A stretch of DNA of 64,000 nucleotides from Schistosoma mansoni. Its lineage: Eukaryota > Platyhelminthes > Trematoda > Strigeidida > Schistosomatidae. Position 1 is the first letter of the stretch, and every line of letters begins with the position of its first letter. The stretch covers positions 62,001-126,000 of the forward strand of contig NW_017386103.1 of the NCBI RefSeq assembly GCF_000237925.1, in the 5' to 3' direction. A program made the translations under genes and the position numbers. This document shows, one piece after another, positions 34,301 through 46,300 of this stretch. The notes under the pieces were generated by a model, which had not been told where the DNA came from, did no database searches, and was given only the letters and a program-made list of their open reading frames with translations.

Positions 34301-34366
34301 ATAAATGAATCTGAACTAGTGCATGTTGGAGAAAATGGTTGGGTATACGAACGACTAGCTCCATAG
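24714..34366 (+). CDS. PNPO: Pyridoxine/pyridoxamine 5'-phosphate oxidase (multi-exon)
   Basis: The gene encodes the FMN-dependent oxidase that turns pyridoxine- or pyridoxamine-phosphate into pyridoxal 5'-phosphate, the last step of vitamin B6 salvage in the cytosol. Five exons join in phase to give 227 residues ending at TAG 34,364-34,366; a possible first exon would bring it to about 253, close to the human protein (261). Visible family signatures are [33 protein letters not shown] (FMN), [25 protein letters not shown] (PLP-site Tyr, Arg, Ser), [16 protein letters not shown] (RLHDR) and a C-terminal YERLAP. No damage is seen, and introns carry LINE and SINE insertions. Confidence 0.95.
25011..25167 (+). 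CDS. PNPO: PNPO exon 2
   Basis: Acceptor TGTAATTTTAG and donor AATAA|GTAAGT bound it. It encodes [19 protein letters not shown], then [11 protein letters not shown] and [10 protein letters not shown], matching the N-terminal helix and first strand of PNPO (human ..FAAWFEEAVQC..EANAMCLATC). Confidence 0.93.
25168..27090 (+). other. PNPO intron 2
   Basis: AT-rich intron of about 1.9 kb. Short open readings at 25,202-25,495 (-) and 26,465-26,716 (+) show no recognisable domain. Confidence 0.6.
27091..27244 (+). CDS. PNPO: PNPO exon 3
   Basis: Acceptor TTTTTTATCAG and donor CGTCAG|GTAAGA bound it. It encodes [36 protein letters not shown] and [12 protein letters not shown]. Arg and Lys of RFVLLK and Ser-Arg-Lys of SRKG are FMN- and substrate-binding positions in the family. 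Confidence 0.95.
27380..28128 (-). mobile_element. LINE family R3 copy in PNPO intron 3
   Basis: This copy is almost identical to 2,652-3,352 (about 700 bp; I see one difference, near 2,672/27,432, before the two diverge at 3,353/28,113). It carries only the C-terminal region ([26 protein letters not shown]). Its 3' end runs on as far as TATTGGTACAAGGGGGCACC, so the terminal sequence missing from the 2.65-kb copy is visible here. It lies antisense to PNPO. Confidence 0.85.
28348..28392. repeat. (TA)n microsatellite
   Basis: About 22 uninterrupted TA units. Confidence 0.97.
29290..29535 (-). repeat. Hammerhead SINE (type 2) in PNPO intron 3
   Basis: The minus-strand reading contains B-box-like GGGGTTCGAATCCCGCG (about 29,408-29,424), a hammerhead, and the end block CCAAGTTTTCATGGTGGTCT with GACTCATGAATTC. 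On the other side, AGTGGTCTAGAGGTTAAGCG appears in plus orientation, and a second worn copy of the end block (CAAGTTTTCAATGGTGGTCT) lies at about 29,500. The unit may therefore be a dimer or internally inverted. It is related to 1-130. Confidence 0.8.
29342..29391 (-). ncRNA. Hammerhead ribozyme, all core residues intact
   Basis: On the minus strand: stem I GCACTG (29,386-29,391) pairs perfectly with CAGTGC (29,346-29,351); core CTGAGGAG (29,378-29,385); stem II GTCC/GGAC with loop CGTACTA; GAAA (29,360-29,363); and cleavage triplet GTC. Stem III is the self-complementary CGGCCG, too short to close in cis. As known for Sm-alpha and newt hammerheads, it would be expected to work as a dimer or in a tandem transcript. 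This is the best-preserved ribozyme of the window. Confidence 0.82.
30064..30192 (+). CDS. PNPO: PNPO exon 4
   Basis: Exactly 43 codons lie between acceptor TTTCTGAGTAG and donor GAA|GTAAGT. They encode [36 protein letters not shown] and PIPCRE. The YF.SRPK.SQI block carries the Tyr, Arg and Ser that hold the PLP phosphate. Confidence 0.95.
31188..31261 (+). CDS. PNPO: PNPO exon 5
   Basis: It lies between acceptor CGCTTCAAACAG and donor AATTG|GTACGT. It encodes [20 protein letters not shown] and KPSNW; the Trp codon is split over the junction. It corresponds to human REYLRKKNEELEQLY..VPKPKSW. Confidence 0.93.
31683..31893 (-). repeat. Sm-alpha SINE left of the gap, with decayed hammerhead
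   Basis: The minus-strand reading has the 5' part ATTCAAACAAACAATACTAA.., the A-box region (GGACTCAGTGGCCGAGTGG), and a hammerhead at about 31,690-31,755. CTGACGAG and GTC are intact, but GAAA reads GAGA (31,720-31,723), which should abolish cleavage. The B box is largely missing. The copy runs up to the Ns. Confidence 0.82.
31894..32093. other. Assembly gap, 200 N
   Basis: Exactly 200 unknown bases, a conventional placeholder size, so true length may differ. Any protein called across it is an artefact. Confidence 0.99.
32094..32225 (+). repeat. Sm-alpha SINE 3' part right of the gap, opposite orientation
   Basis: CCATCTTTGCTTACC, then GGCAATATGCACATATGCC, then GACTGACCAGTTGCAGTC and ATTCAAACAAACAATACTAA match the 3' body of the 4.6-kb copy in plus orientation. 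The final 30 bases are the exact reverse complement of the 30 bases left of the gap. Confidence 0.8.
32230..32980. other. PNPO intron 5 sequence, nothing recognised
   Basis: AT-rich, no domain or repeat recognised. Confidence 0.45.
32985..33110 (-). mobile_element. Leader (5' UTR) fragment of LINE family R2
   Basis: The minus-strand text TACTGCCGGTTCCAAGCCTG..AAAGGAGGAGGGTTGGGCAT corresponds to 37,812-37,865, which stands directly before the R2 endonuclease. It therefore looks like the R2 leader, next to a second R2 piece. Confidence 0.55.
33115..33720 (-). mobile_element. LINE family R2 fragment split by a solo LTR
   Basis: The minus strand reads [20 protein letters not shown] on one side of the LTR, and ACATCAAAGTCAGAATTTTC ([16 protein letters not shown] in related copies) on the other. 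These blocks are adjacent in the intact element, as in the 43.5-kb copy, which shows the LTR element landed in a pre-existing R2 copy. Confidence 0.82.
33232..33614 (-). mobile_element. Solo LTR (probably Ty3/gypsy), fossil
   Basis: A 383-bp unit begins TGTTGAAGATG and ends CGTAGCA on the minus strand, bounded by the 5-bp direct repeat CAACC (33,615-33,619 and 33,227-33,231, given as minus-strand bases). A TATA-like TATATATACG lies inside. No internal element sequence remains, as expected after LTR-LTR recombination. The flanks still match a continuous LINE, so the insertion is younger than that LINE. Clade is inferred from TG..CA ends, 5-bp duplication and schistosome context. Confidence 0.82.
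34198..34366 (+). CDS. PNPO: PNPO exon 6 (last)
   Basis: Acceptor TTTTGCTAG precedes [20 protein letters not shown] and [11 protein letters not shown], and the exon ends [13 protein letters not shown]. The RLHDR motif binds substrate, and the YERLAP end is the family's hallmark. A 2.9-kb intron containing the N gap and a nested LINE/LTR precedes it. Confidence 0.96.
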
Positions 34367-34428
34367 AAGTTTGTTTGATATGAGAAGTTTAGTTTACTGC
34401 TACTTTTTGTAGTAATCATATTTATGTC

Positions 34429-34434
34429 AATAAA
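34429..34434 (+). promoter_or_regulatory. PNPO polyadenylation signal
   Basis: AATAAA lies 63 bases after the PNPO stop codon, giving a short 3' UTR. Confidence 0.75.
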
Positions 34435-34439
34435 ATATT

Positions 34440-35090
34440 CTGTTTGTAATTTTTGAAAGGATGTGTGCAGTCGCTTTTCTGAGGTTTAAAAACTACTAAT
34501 ATCTTGGGGGATGTTAAGTTCTCAAAGAAAATTTAGTAAGAAAAAATTAAATGAAGGATCTAGTACTGATTTAATTGTGATTTTTGTATTAATTCAGTGT
34601 AATTTCTGTTAATTTGACTTCTAGAGAAATTCAATGAAATATTTTCTTAGTATAATTAGTCCGAAGCGATTTTGCGTTCCCTTGACTTCTGTTCATTATA
34701 ATATAGCGAACAGGTAGGGAAGAAAAGGACAGAAATAGTCTCTTTCATCGCTATTGAAGTCAGAGTTGCGAATTATTAGCTTGGTGTATGGTCGTATTAT
34801 AACTAGAATTACTGTGCAAGAAAATAAATTGAGAACAGTTAATATGCCATCAACCGAATGTATTTTCGTGATAAGTCAAGAGCTTAATAGAGATGATATA
34901 TATACAACCTGATAAGAACAGACTAAAACGATGAAAAAAATAACCAGTGAATTGATTACCATCCGAAGACTACATACACTGCATTTACCGGTCAGAAAAC
35001 CACATATCTTTAAGCTTCAGAGTTACAAATCTGCTATTCAACAGTTTCTCGATTTTAAATGAGTAAATCAACATGCAATTACATACGTGC
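34440..35090. other. Intergenic spacer between convergent genes
   Basis: AT-rich, nothing recognised. Confidence 0.5.
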
Positions 35091-35092
35091 TA

Positions 35093-35505
35093 CCTAGATC
35101 GTGCCCCGGTATGGCCGAGAGTGGGGAGAGTCAGCTCTCCCTCTCGAAATGGTCTCCCATGGCCACGTGCATACAACCACTGCCAGGGAAGTCCCACTCA
35201 CTGCCTTCTCGCAGCGGTGTTGTTGTTTACGAAATTGAGAGGACGAAAAGCGAATGTCCGGCGCTTTGATCGGGTTAGTGGATACGGAATATCCACCTAG
35301 GGAAGTTGGAAAACCCTGATTCCAAATCAATGTTGCACACGGGCTCCAGAATCCTGAGGAAAAAAAGACGTATGAATCTATCGTTGGTCACTGCCTACCA
35401 TGGGACTGCATCTCCTAAAGTTGCTCCGCTCTTTTGTAGATTAGAGATCTAGATAAAAGTCTCGGGGAGTGGCTCTCTAAGAGAACCACCTGCAAAGAGT
35501 AAACA
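35093..35505 (+). repeat. Family A repeat with its probable 5' end
   Basis: It begins GTGCCCCGGTATGGCCGAGAGTGGGGAGAG and runs through the shared blocks to about 35,500, lacking the 3' tail. TGGCCGAGAGTGG resembles a Pol III A box (TRGCNNAGYNGG). No clear B box follows, so a tRNA origin is only a hint. Confidence 0.7.
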
Positions 35506-35907
35506 AAAAGAAAAAGAAATTAAAGTAAATGCAAAAGTATTTCCCCCCCCCTTTAAAAGAAATAAATAAGAAAAAAACTGGACACAGTTTATCATCTCTT
35601 AATTAAATGAAGTCCAAACAAAACAAAACAGGAAGAAAATATTAATCGAAATCAATAATTATGATTTATATTAATTGTGTTAAACATTTTAATACACTTT
35701 GGGTAGCTTTTTGTCTTGCTGAATTTCTTGTTAAATCTGTAGCTTTTACTGTTATATAATCATTGTTATGAATTGAAATCTCTTTCATAGGATTAATACC
35801 AACAAATAAGATAACTGTATATGCATAAGAATATTTAGTATTGAATTCTTTTTCAGACTAAAATAAACGAAAAAATAATAATAAGAGTTCTATTAAATAT
35901 CCATCTA

Positions 35908-36072
35908 TTCAAAGTCAGTCAGTCACAACGTAGAACTTCGTACGTACGTACTTCAGTTCGAGTTGCCATACCACATTAGCACAGAGATGCAGTTGTCGAT
36001 TCAAATCCCATAGTGGTAGAAGTAGTAAGAGTATAAGCATTATGTGAAAGATTAGGGTTTGAAGATGTTATC
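35908..36072 (-). mobile_element. 3'-UTR-only insertion of LINE family R1
   Basis: It starts at GTCAGTCAGTCACAACGTAG, passes an ACGTACGTACG run and matches the reverse complement of 11,470-11,620. The copy is extremely 5'-truncated (about 160 bp). Confidence 0.78.
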
Positions 36073-36074
36073 TA

Positions 36075-37005
36075 TTCAAAGTAATGAGTAGTTGGATGAA
36101 ATCAATCAACTAATGTAGATAAATAGATATGTAAAATAACAGGAAATATAAACCATCCCAGAGAGATAACATGCGATCACAAGCCAAGATGTTAGGTGAG
36201 GGATGTAAGTGGGGGATAGGCTACTGTGAGTTAGCGAATTACATACCAAGCCGAAGCCACCACTTACACATCCCTGTTTGAATCACTTCTACAATTCCTA
36301 GGCATACGCATGAGATGCATGCATTAAGATTTGGATCCTGAGAGAGTCTTCTAAGTTTTTGATTCTTTACGGCTAGTTTGGCGACAGTTAGGAAGCTGGT
36401 ATTTTCACTGCAGAACATAACAATCAAACGTTTAGATTAGGGCTCTAAAAACTGTAAGGTCAGAGCAATCTTCGACCTCCTGTCTTGAGGGAAACAGCGA
36501 TTGTCGTTTCGTATACTTTCCAATTGCCAGGATACAAAACTCGGGAATACCGTATGTGTACACGATCCTAGCAAAATTCAAAACAACGGAGCGCTTGAAG
36601 AGCTTTATATCTGACAACCTTCAGGGGTGTTCTGAACAATCAACACGAACTTATGACAAGTGTATTGTCATAAACGGAGAATTTTCTGAAAGAGATATGA
36701 TTAAAGTACGTTAACTTTTACAAAATGAACTTTATACGGTCTTGTCCGTGTAAATTTTGGATATAGGGGTATAAAATCATAACTGAGGTTGGTTCATTCA
36801 GTCATAGTTACCACTTTTATCAGGTTAGAGATAGCATGAAGAAACTTTACATTTCTACTCTCAGAGTTTGAAGCAATGTTTACTTTCAACAAATAAATTA
36901 TTTTGACAGTCACCAAAAATGATAACTGCATTATAGTATCTCTTATTAACCAATTTTAAGTAGTATAAACCAAATATTAATAAAGTACAAAATTCAGTAT
37001 AATAA
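36075..37005. other. No gene recognised (possible downstream sequence of the dsRNA-binding gene)
   Basis: On the minus strand at about 36,686 an acceptor TATCTCTTTCAG precedes a short frame ending KILRL-stop that would be in phase with the last Staufen-like exon if that exon splices at 37,022. Other frames there show VRYKALQALRCF, but it is not joined in phase. Nothing firm. Confidence 0.3.
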
Positions 37006-37010
37006 TTGGA

Positions 37011-37375
37011 CTAAAAAGGTACCTTGCACACTACGTTTAATTTGGGTGGATATTCAATAAAATGACAGGGAACTAACAGACGCCTACACAGAAACACCAG
37101 TTGATCAGTCAAACTGGTAACTTGACTCGTATGATACTCGTTCATTTTGTGTATTGAATTGTTGGGAGTGTGTTCTTGTAAGCAATACTCAGCTACACGG
37201 GCCAAAAGATGTAGTCTTATATTCGATTTACTACGTGTAAAATCAGTGATAATATCAGGCGATGTATTATTATAGATGCCACCAAACTTTTGATACCAGT
37301 GACTGCCTTCGGTGAAATCGACTTCTGAATGACTTCGTGCACAGGACTTCTGGTTGGATTTTGACTTCTTTGAAT
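37011..37375 (-). CDS. dsRBD gene exon 8, probably last
   Basis: Open for about 118 codons, ending CKVPF-stop at 37,011-37,013. From exon 7 the frame works with acceptor AG at 37,368-37,369 (start 37,367). The stronger-looking acceptor TATAATTTTAG (start 37,375) would need a different phase or an extra exon. It encodes [24 protein letters not shown] text and [17 protein letters not shown], reminiscent of a final Staufen-type dsRBD start. GTACCT at 37,022 could be a weak donor. Confidence 0.62.
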
Positions 37376-40300
37376 CTAAAATTATATGCATTTAAATTAC
37401 GATAATTCTATCTTTACAAAACAATACTACAATAGCCTGACCACTGTCCGCCTCAACAGATGATGTTTGCTATTAGAGGAAGAAAGCTAGAGGTGGCCAA
37501 AAAAACATGGAGTCAGTCAATGAAGACTCTCGGAGCCATGTAGGTAGGTACAAACTACCTGGTTAGAGACAACGAGTAATATGTCTCAGTATCAAAAATA
37601 GTGACATGAATTTACTCACTTTTTGTTTTTCCTTAGATTTTGGGTTCTAAAATTGTCTCATACTTTATTTTCTGCAACTTAATCCTTACTTCTCGAATCA
37701 TATTGCCTTTGCTTGATGCTCTTTACTACCAGTGATACGATTACTATATCTACTATACTCGTATTCCTTTTATAAATTTCATTTACCTTATGTGATGTGA
37801 ACTTTCCCTATAACTCTTCTAGGGCTACTGCCGATCCTAAGCTCGGGTAAAGGAGGAAGTTTGGGTATGAGGTAAGCAACCCCAACCATGCTAATAAAAC
37901 GCTAATCAGAATAAACAAACCAAAATATTCAAACTCTGCCCTCCAAGTTGAAGGAAGAATTATGACGCCTCATGATGAAAGCTGAAATTCTTCGGAAGTC
38001 ACGAGACCGACGCCACTTATAACAACCGCAGCAACAATCAATATAGACACATGCAACGTCCAGACGATGTAGGAGACCAGGAAGACCAGTCAAATAGCAA
38101 CGGAAATGAGGAGATACAACGTGGCGATCCTCGGAATAAGCGAATCCCATTGGACCCAAGCTGGACAGCAAAGGCTAGATACGGGAGAGATGCTGCTGTT
38201 CTCTGTTCACAAAGAAGAAAATGCTGCGCACACTCAGTGAGTTGCTCTGATGCTGTCCAAGGAAGCACGTAATGCACTTATAGGATAATAATCTCATGGA
38301 CCCAGAACCATCAAAGCATCATTCAAAGCAAAGGAGAGAATTACAATGAATATTATCCAATGTTATGCACCCACTAATGATAGCAATGACGACGATAAAG
38401 ATCACTTCTATGAGAGGCTGCAATTGACCATAGTAAATTGCCAAAGAAATGATCTCAGCATCTTGATGGGAGACCTAAACACCAAAGTCGGAATGGACAA
38501 TACCGGATATGAAGATATCCTGGGACGAAATAGACTGGGAGAGAGAAATAAAAATGGTGAGAGATTTGCAAATCTATATGCATTCAACAAAATGTTTATA
38601 GGCGGCACAATATTTCCATACAAACGCATAAACAAAGCTACTTGGGTATCACAGGACCATACCACAGAGAACCAGATAGATCATATTTGCATCACTAAAA
38701 CATTCACAAGGTCAGTGGGAGATGTGAGAAAGAGGAGAGGAGCTGACATAGCTTAAGATCACCACTTGGTGGTTACTAAGATGAAACTGAAGCTAAAAAA
38801 CACTAGGCAACTGAGGAAACAGAATTACAAAGGTTTAATACAGACTTCCTCTGAAATACTTACAAGCTCAATGGATTCAAGATAGTTCTCAGCAACAGGT
38901 TCCAAGCTTTACAAGACCTACTCAAAGAAGAAGAAACTACTATAGAGGACTCCAATGAAGAGTAACAGGCGTAAGTAATTATGTGATGTGAAAGTTCCAT
39001 GTTGCCTCTGATCGACTGACAATATCTAAAGCATTAAACAGATAACCTAACACTTAAAAGTCAACCACTCACAGGAAGCCAAATCTTCGGTGAAACGAAC
39101 ATAAACTACAAACTCCAACATTTAAAATAAGTATGAAGTATCACGGATGTGCTAAATGATGGTAATACTGGCGATTATTTCCAAAAAACCGCAAACTGTA
39201 TGAAGCTATTATTGAGGATGATGACAAAGGTTTTAGTTTAACCTACTTTTTTCTATTTTATTTTCTTGATTCCTTTATCCTGAACCAACAAGGTGGTATC
39301 TTGGAATCACTGCGTTTTTAAAAAAGCGTAGTTTTCATTTAGTCATAATTTTTTCATATCAATAGCTTCGTTAAAATTTGTATAATTTGATAAATTATTA
39401 TGAAAACAAGTACATTCATCCAGTTAAATGTAATCCACCAGTAAATCATAAAGACTCTTACATAACCTTCTATGTCACAGTTGTCAATTTATTCTTAACG
39501 CTCATCAAATTCTATCGATCATCATAAATCGTAAAGACTCTCTTTCTATTTACGAAAATCTCGCACTTATTAAAGTAAAATAAGAAAAGGCACAAACCTA
39601 TCCAATAACCGATGGTTTTACTGAAGACATCCAGATTATTGCTCTTCTTTGTTTCAAATACTGAATTAATCTGGAAGAAAAAATGATAAGGAAAATAGGA
39701 AATATATATATCGGACCAAGTAAATGATAACTAACTTCAGACAAAACAAGAATATAAGCTTTCGGAAAATTCCTAAGGTTTATATTATTTTATTTGAGTG
39801 TTTCATAGAGATTAGTTTAATCCAAAGACATTTCCCAATACGAACTCAAACCAAGTAGAAAGAATGTCGAAAATTACATCGCACTGAACAACAATTTCAT
39901 TTTGATTCAGTTTTAAAACATGTTTGAATCCTTTCGTTGTTGATGCTAAGGAATCCAATTGATCAGCCTTCTTTTAACATTTGTGTATTATGAGCAGACT
40001 GCCTCGATATTTGAATTCAGTTACAATTATTTTTAAGTAGTGTCCGGTAGTGGCTGCCAATGGAATCTAGGACGTGAGTTTAGTTCTATTTGGGACTTGT
40101 CAGTTGGATGTACTTGCACCCCCTATATTGATGTTCAATCCAGGACTAGAACCCACACAGATCTTTTCAATTCAAACGCGTTAGGCTACACTTATAATGT
40201 TAATACATTATGAAAACAGTAGAATAATTCTCATGCTACTAAAAATGATGATTGAAACAATCTTTGAAAGATTCATTTGAGATAATCTACTTGCCTATTA

Positions 40301-43300
40301 ATACTGAGTTTATCAACATTGGTTACGTAAATATAATTTAAGAAAGGGTATGAAGACGATCAAGTTAATAACAGCTAAACAAGATCAATAGAAAAAAAAG
40401 AACTATGAATAGTAAGATATTTTACTATACTTCTAGAGAAGTACAAGTAACTGACAGTTCACGGTATGTTAGACACATCCATACATGAAAAAGTAGATTA
40501 GACTAAATCATATAGTTGAAGAAATTTTAATAGACAAAAGTCTCACAATGTATCCTAAAAAACAATGAACTTTGTCTGTTTCCTAAAAGAGGTTATGAAT
40601 GAGAAAAGAAAGCCATAAGAAAAGTTGTGATGGATTTTGTTCAAAAATTGTATTTTTTTGATGATTATTCATAGAATGTGACACCACTGGAAAGAAACGA
40701 CTTACAGAATCACAGTTCAATCAAGCTGATAATAATTTTTGGCTTTCATTCAGGCTTCATTAAGCTTATCATTTATTTGCTATCCTTCGGTATTTTTCGG
40801 GTATACATTATGACAGACTATAGCACATCACCTACACTTGAGTCTGTATACCTCTTAATGTTGTTTTGCCCTTTAATTAACTTATTTAAGTGTCATTAGG
40901 TCAGTAACAATTTTTCCATATCTTATTATGTTACAGCCTGCAAACATATTTCTCATACTCGTTTACATGTTAGTTTTCTAAATTGCTTAGTGATTCAGTC
41001 GCTTGCCCATATATAGTGTGCTTCTTAAATCCTATTCATTCAATCGCGTTCCCACTTCTCCTCGTATTCCCTTTATGTCCCTATGACTTTGTGACCCACG
41101 TTGTACGGTAATAAACTGTAATCAACGCTTCGTGTTGTCTTCCGAACTTTATACGGAGTTGGGAGTTGTCTAATAATGGCTATCAGGGAGAGTGATATAC
41201 GAAACATAGGAATTATCCCTAAAAAATTCCACTACAAGCCATGCATATAAAATCACATAAACACATATTTATGTATGGTATTTAGGCTTTCATTCACAAA
41301 ACGAGAAATATTTGATACAACCGTTTGTGGAAAAGGTAAAATACTGATTAACTAACCAACGATAGATCAGTTGACGTAGGAGAATAATTTTGAAGCAGGT
41401 TATTAGTTTCACTGACTGAAAGATTTATACTCGAGTGAGAACGCGGAATCGAACTATTACGTATTGTCTTAGACTGGATATCTTTTCTACAAACAGAAAT
41501 AGAAAATTAACACACATGGAAAATGTAAAGTAAGATTAACAAAGAGCGAAATCCTTAAATGTTACACGTAGTGGTAAACCAGAGAATCATTTGTAGTGAC
41601 CTATTAACAGTTGTATCGTATAGTGGATTAATATGACAGACTGATAGCAATTATCGTGTGACCTTATCTAACCTTTACAAGTTTATTTGTAACGTTATTG
41701 GTTATATAAATACCCACATATTTATTCATTAACTTTCTCTACCTCATTGCTTTGATTGAGAACAAGTTTCCTAAAAATAAACCTACTACTACATACTTCT
41801 TGCGTGACTTATTTATTATTATACCCGAGACAAATGTAGTACTAAGGTGTTGATGTCACTAAACAGCACGAAGTTAATCCAGAACAGCAATACTAAAGAC
41901 TGATCGAAACAATGAAATTTCATTTTATAAATTACAATCCCTAGTAAACAACTATGGGTTCATAGTGGACAGCCTACAGTATTATGTATAGTTGAGCTGG
42001 TATATACAGGGACTGTGGTGTGGTCTACTTATATCCATATAAGTAGTATATGGTGTTGGTCAGACATAGAATGTATTTTCGCAGAAGACCGATGAGGAAA
42101 GAACTGAAACGAAGCGCAATCGGTAGGAAATTGCATGAACAATGAAATTAGAGAAGAAACGGTGAAGATTGAGACAATTGCTTGTTAATTTGCAAATTGA
42201 CTGTTTATTGTATGGTTGTCAGAATTTACTGAGATAGACTGTAATTCTTGCTTGAATACATTCGAATGTCCCCAATCAGTGTTCTGTTCACTACAGTGCT
42301 ACTAAGGTTATGAATATTACTAAGGGAATCAGGCATTTCAGTATTATTCGGTACAAGGGGGAACCAAGTGCATATGCACCACACAATAACGATGAGGCCA
42401 TCAGCAGTTATCCTTGATTGGTGTGAGGGCCGTGATACTGCCCGGGTGCCCAAAACCGAAGCAGGTGGTTTTTTCAAGGGGCCACTCCCCGAGCCTTTAA
42501 CCTAGAGGTGTAATCCACAAAGGAGCGGAGAAACTTTAGGAGATGCAGTCCTATGGTTACCAGTGACCAACGATAGATTCATACACCTTTTGTTTCCTCA
42601 GGATCCTGGAGCCCGTGTACGACATTGATGTGGATTCAGGGTTTCCTTTAATTGGACCCTCTGTGTCCACTAACCCGATCAAAGCGCCGGACATTCGCTT
42701 TCCGTCCTCTCAACTTTGAAAAGGAAACTACTAAAAGGCCTGAAATTTAGAACTTCGAGAGACATTTCGAAATATAGAAACGCAGATAGAGCATGTACAT
42801 AAAAACAAACGAGGGGATAAGATTTATCGGGTTTGTCTAATTTCTTCTCCCCATATCTTTTCAAAACATTGTAACCTCAATAGGTGTAATTTTTATTTTA
42901 AAAAAAACATCAAATTTTTGTCATTGCCCGCTTGTCTGACAACTTTTTAACGTAAAAATCGTGGTAAATTTAATGACTAGAATTCAATTCCAGATGATAT
43001 GTTATGGAAAAGTGAATGTATTTTTTGTATAAAAAAAACGCTTCGTTTACCTTTTCAAGGAACAAGTTTTTTCACGTAACAAAACAGGGTCCACTAATTC
43101 CTCATCAAAGATAAGAGTATCACTGGTACAACTGAAGTTCACATGATGTTCCTATAATGTTCAATAAAAATGCAATATTTCAATGATGACATCGTGTTAA
43201 TAGTTTAAACTTAGATTGTACTAACTTATACACATATGATAAACGTGAATTGTAGAATTGATTAGAAACGACAAATTATGATATTCAAATTACTAGATAA

Positions 43301-46300
43301 GCAAAGATGATTTATTTTATATTTATAAAACACCAGTACTTTCAAATAAGCCACAATTGAAACTTATAAATAAATAATAATTATTAACTGGATATTGTGT
43401 GAATATTTATACGATTATTAGATGAGTCTTTTACAATGTGCCCAGGTACTTTCACGTAGCTGGGCATCATCATAGATAAACAACGAGGATACGATGCAGA
43501 TGTAAAGATAAGAACTGGCAAAGCAAGAACCGCATTCCTACAGTTGAAGAACATACGGAACTCAAAACAATTGTCAATCAAAATCTTCAATACGAACGTC
43601 AAGACAGTTCTACTACACGGAGCTGGAACTTCGAAAACTACCACAACTATCACCAGAAAAGTACAGGCATTTATGAACAATTATCTACGCAAGATACTCC
43701 AGATGCGATGACCGGATACCATCAGCGACAACCTGCTGTGGGAGAGAACAAACCATCATCCAGCTGAAGATGAAATTAAGAAAAGACTCTGGAGGTGGAT
43801 AGGACATAAATTGCGGAAACCACCAAACTACATCATGAGGCAAACGCTAGCCTGAAATCCTGAAAAGAGAGAGACCAAAGAGCACACTGCGTTGAGAATT
43901 GGGAGCAGACATCAAAGGGATGAATAGCAACTGAAAAGGATTGTCCAAGACAGAGTTGGATGAAGAATACTGACGGGTAGTCTATGCTCCTCTACGTGGG
44001 GTAACAGGCGTAAGTAAGTATTAGGAATACGAATTTCACTGAGGCAAATTTTAATTTTCCCATATGGCAGGTGTTGGGACTAAACAAATTTCAAAGTGAT
44101 CATTCGATTTTTAGCAAGTTTTCAATAACTTCTTAAAAAATATATTTCTTATCTATTGTAATTATGTCCTTCTGATCAAAAACTAACAACTCTACAGAAA
44201 ATAGGAATCTCTATATAGAATAAATGGGATGTGGTTAGTAGCAGTGGAATCCAGGCTGTGCATTTCGTCTTATTAGAGACTCATCAGCTGGATGTACATG
44301 CATTCCAATGTTGATGTCCACTAAGGGACTCGAATCCCAGTGTCTGTTCCCAACGCAATCCGCACAGGATACCAAGCAAGATTGGTCGAATTTCAGTCAA
44401 TATATTAACAACGGATTAGTCTAGATCATCAGAAACTAAAAGAAAACAGGTGTTGTAAGAAAATCCAGAATAATTAACAAGTTCAAAACAGAATGGTGTA
44501 GTGAAGCATTCCTAATAATTACGTAGTAAACTTATACATCTATATTACATTATAGTCATAGATTTTAGTAATTATTTTACCTGATTAACACATTCGACAA
44601 CTTACAATGAGACTGGGTTTTATTCTTGAGTTATTAGAACACAAGCGATTGTAAATAATAAATAGGCATGTGTCCCCTCTCTTTCAATTGTTTGTAGAAC
44701 TATCCCATTTGGAAAAAATGAGCATATTATTGACTATAGTGCAAACTAGGTATACAATTATTTCGTATCAAAAACCACAAGAATTTTAAGCATTGACGTT
44801 GTAGAAATACAACAGAATAAAGAATAGTAATATCGATTTCTGATATGATCAAGTTGACACTGACTTTTTCGCATGTAGTAGAAGGACGAAATCTATACAT
44901 GTAATTAGTTACTAAGGATTTTCCTCGTAAATCATTTTTTATTGGGAAACGTAAAATTAGTATCGATAGAAAAAAAATATTACTAAGTCATTTTACAACA
45001 CAGTAGGTTATTTTTATTCACTGAAACTAACTGTAGACAAAATATGTTGGGAACTAATGAAACATACACACAAATTTCCGACAAAGTTCAGACTTAATAA
45101 ATAAACGACTTTTGAAATCTTCGTAAATCACGAATAGTGTGTTTAATTCGACGCAACTAACCTCGTTAGAGATAGTATCCTGTGACTGATCTTCTGATTT
45201 TTCTGTGGGGGATAACGATTTGTGTACCTTACTGATGATTTCTGGCACAAGACCTAGTTTCCATTTAAAAATAAACAAAATATAAATGTAATGTTTTCTC
45301 GATTATTTGTTCTCTTCGGTCAATCCATAAACAATGTAGGACATGGTGCGAATGTGTATTGGCTAAAGTTCTCATACTACACGAAAACAAATACAGGAAA
45401 TTATTGAACAATGGAATAGAAATAAATTAGTGTTCATGATACTAAAACAACAAGCCTGCAATAAAGTTCAGAAGGGAATGAAATCTATGAATAAAATCAC
45501 ATTAGCCCTTGAGATCGATCACAAATATCATGTGGATATAGGAAGGATATACTACTCCATACGGCTTGGATCAATGGTTTGTCCGCTCCTAACTTACATT
45601 CAAATTACTCCTGCGTCAGTTAGCAATGCTCATTCAAGTGGGGAGTTGTTGGAAAACATGTCCAAACTACCTCAAAGAATGACAACTAACAGAAATATCG
45701 ACCGATTTGCCACAATTACCTACTAGCGTACACCTAACATCAAAATTACCTACATGGTGGCTACAAGTGGAATATCTTCTGAAAATAATAATTACAGAAT
45801 TCACACCAGTTTACAGGCAAGATCAGTTTGATATAAATAGCAACATTGATGTAGAGAACAAACATGAAATATAAAATTGTTTTATGTTTGCTGGTTCAGT
45901 AATTGTTAGGTAGTTTATTTATGACATGTATCATGGCAGTCCAATGCATCAGCGGGGAACTTTTAAGTTTTTCTCAAAAGGTCAGTCAGTCAGCTACAAC
46001 GTAGGACCAGGCACACATATGCATCGGTCCAAGTTTCCATACCTCATTAGCACAACAAGATGAACACCGGATTCGTAGAAGTAGTTAATTTAGTGGTGGT
46101 AATATATAAAAGATAGCTTGTATATAAGGATATAGTATAGGAAGGAAGAGAGATATGAAGCAATTTTAATCTCAAGATTTAAGGGAAGACAACGAGTGTA
46201 TACACCTGCGCCATTGTGATCGATTCTGAGCCGTCACATAGAGTCTACAACCACTGGTTACGATAATCACGCGGACCCCAACCAAGTAGTCTGCATCTGC

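Noticed and set aside
36430-36690. VRYKALQALRCFEF on the minus strand as the final helix of a last dsRBD
   Set aside because: The frame has a stop between the acceptor and this stretch and does not join in phase with exon 8. Resemblance is short and could be chance.
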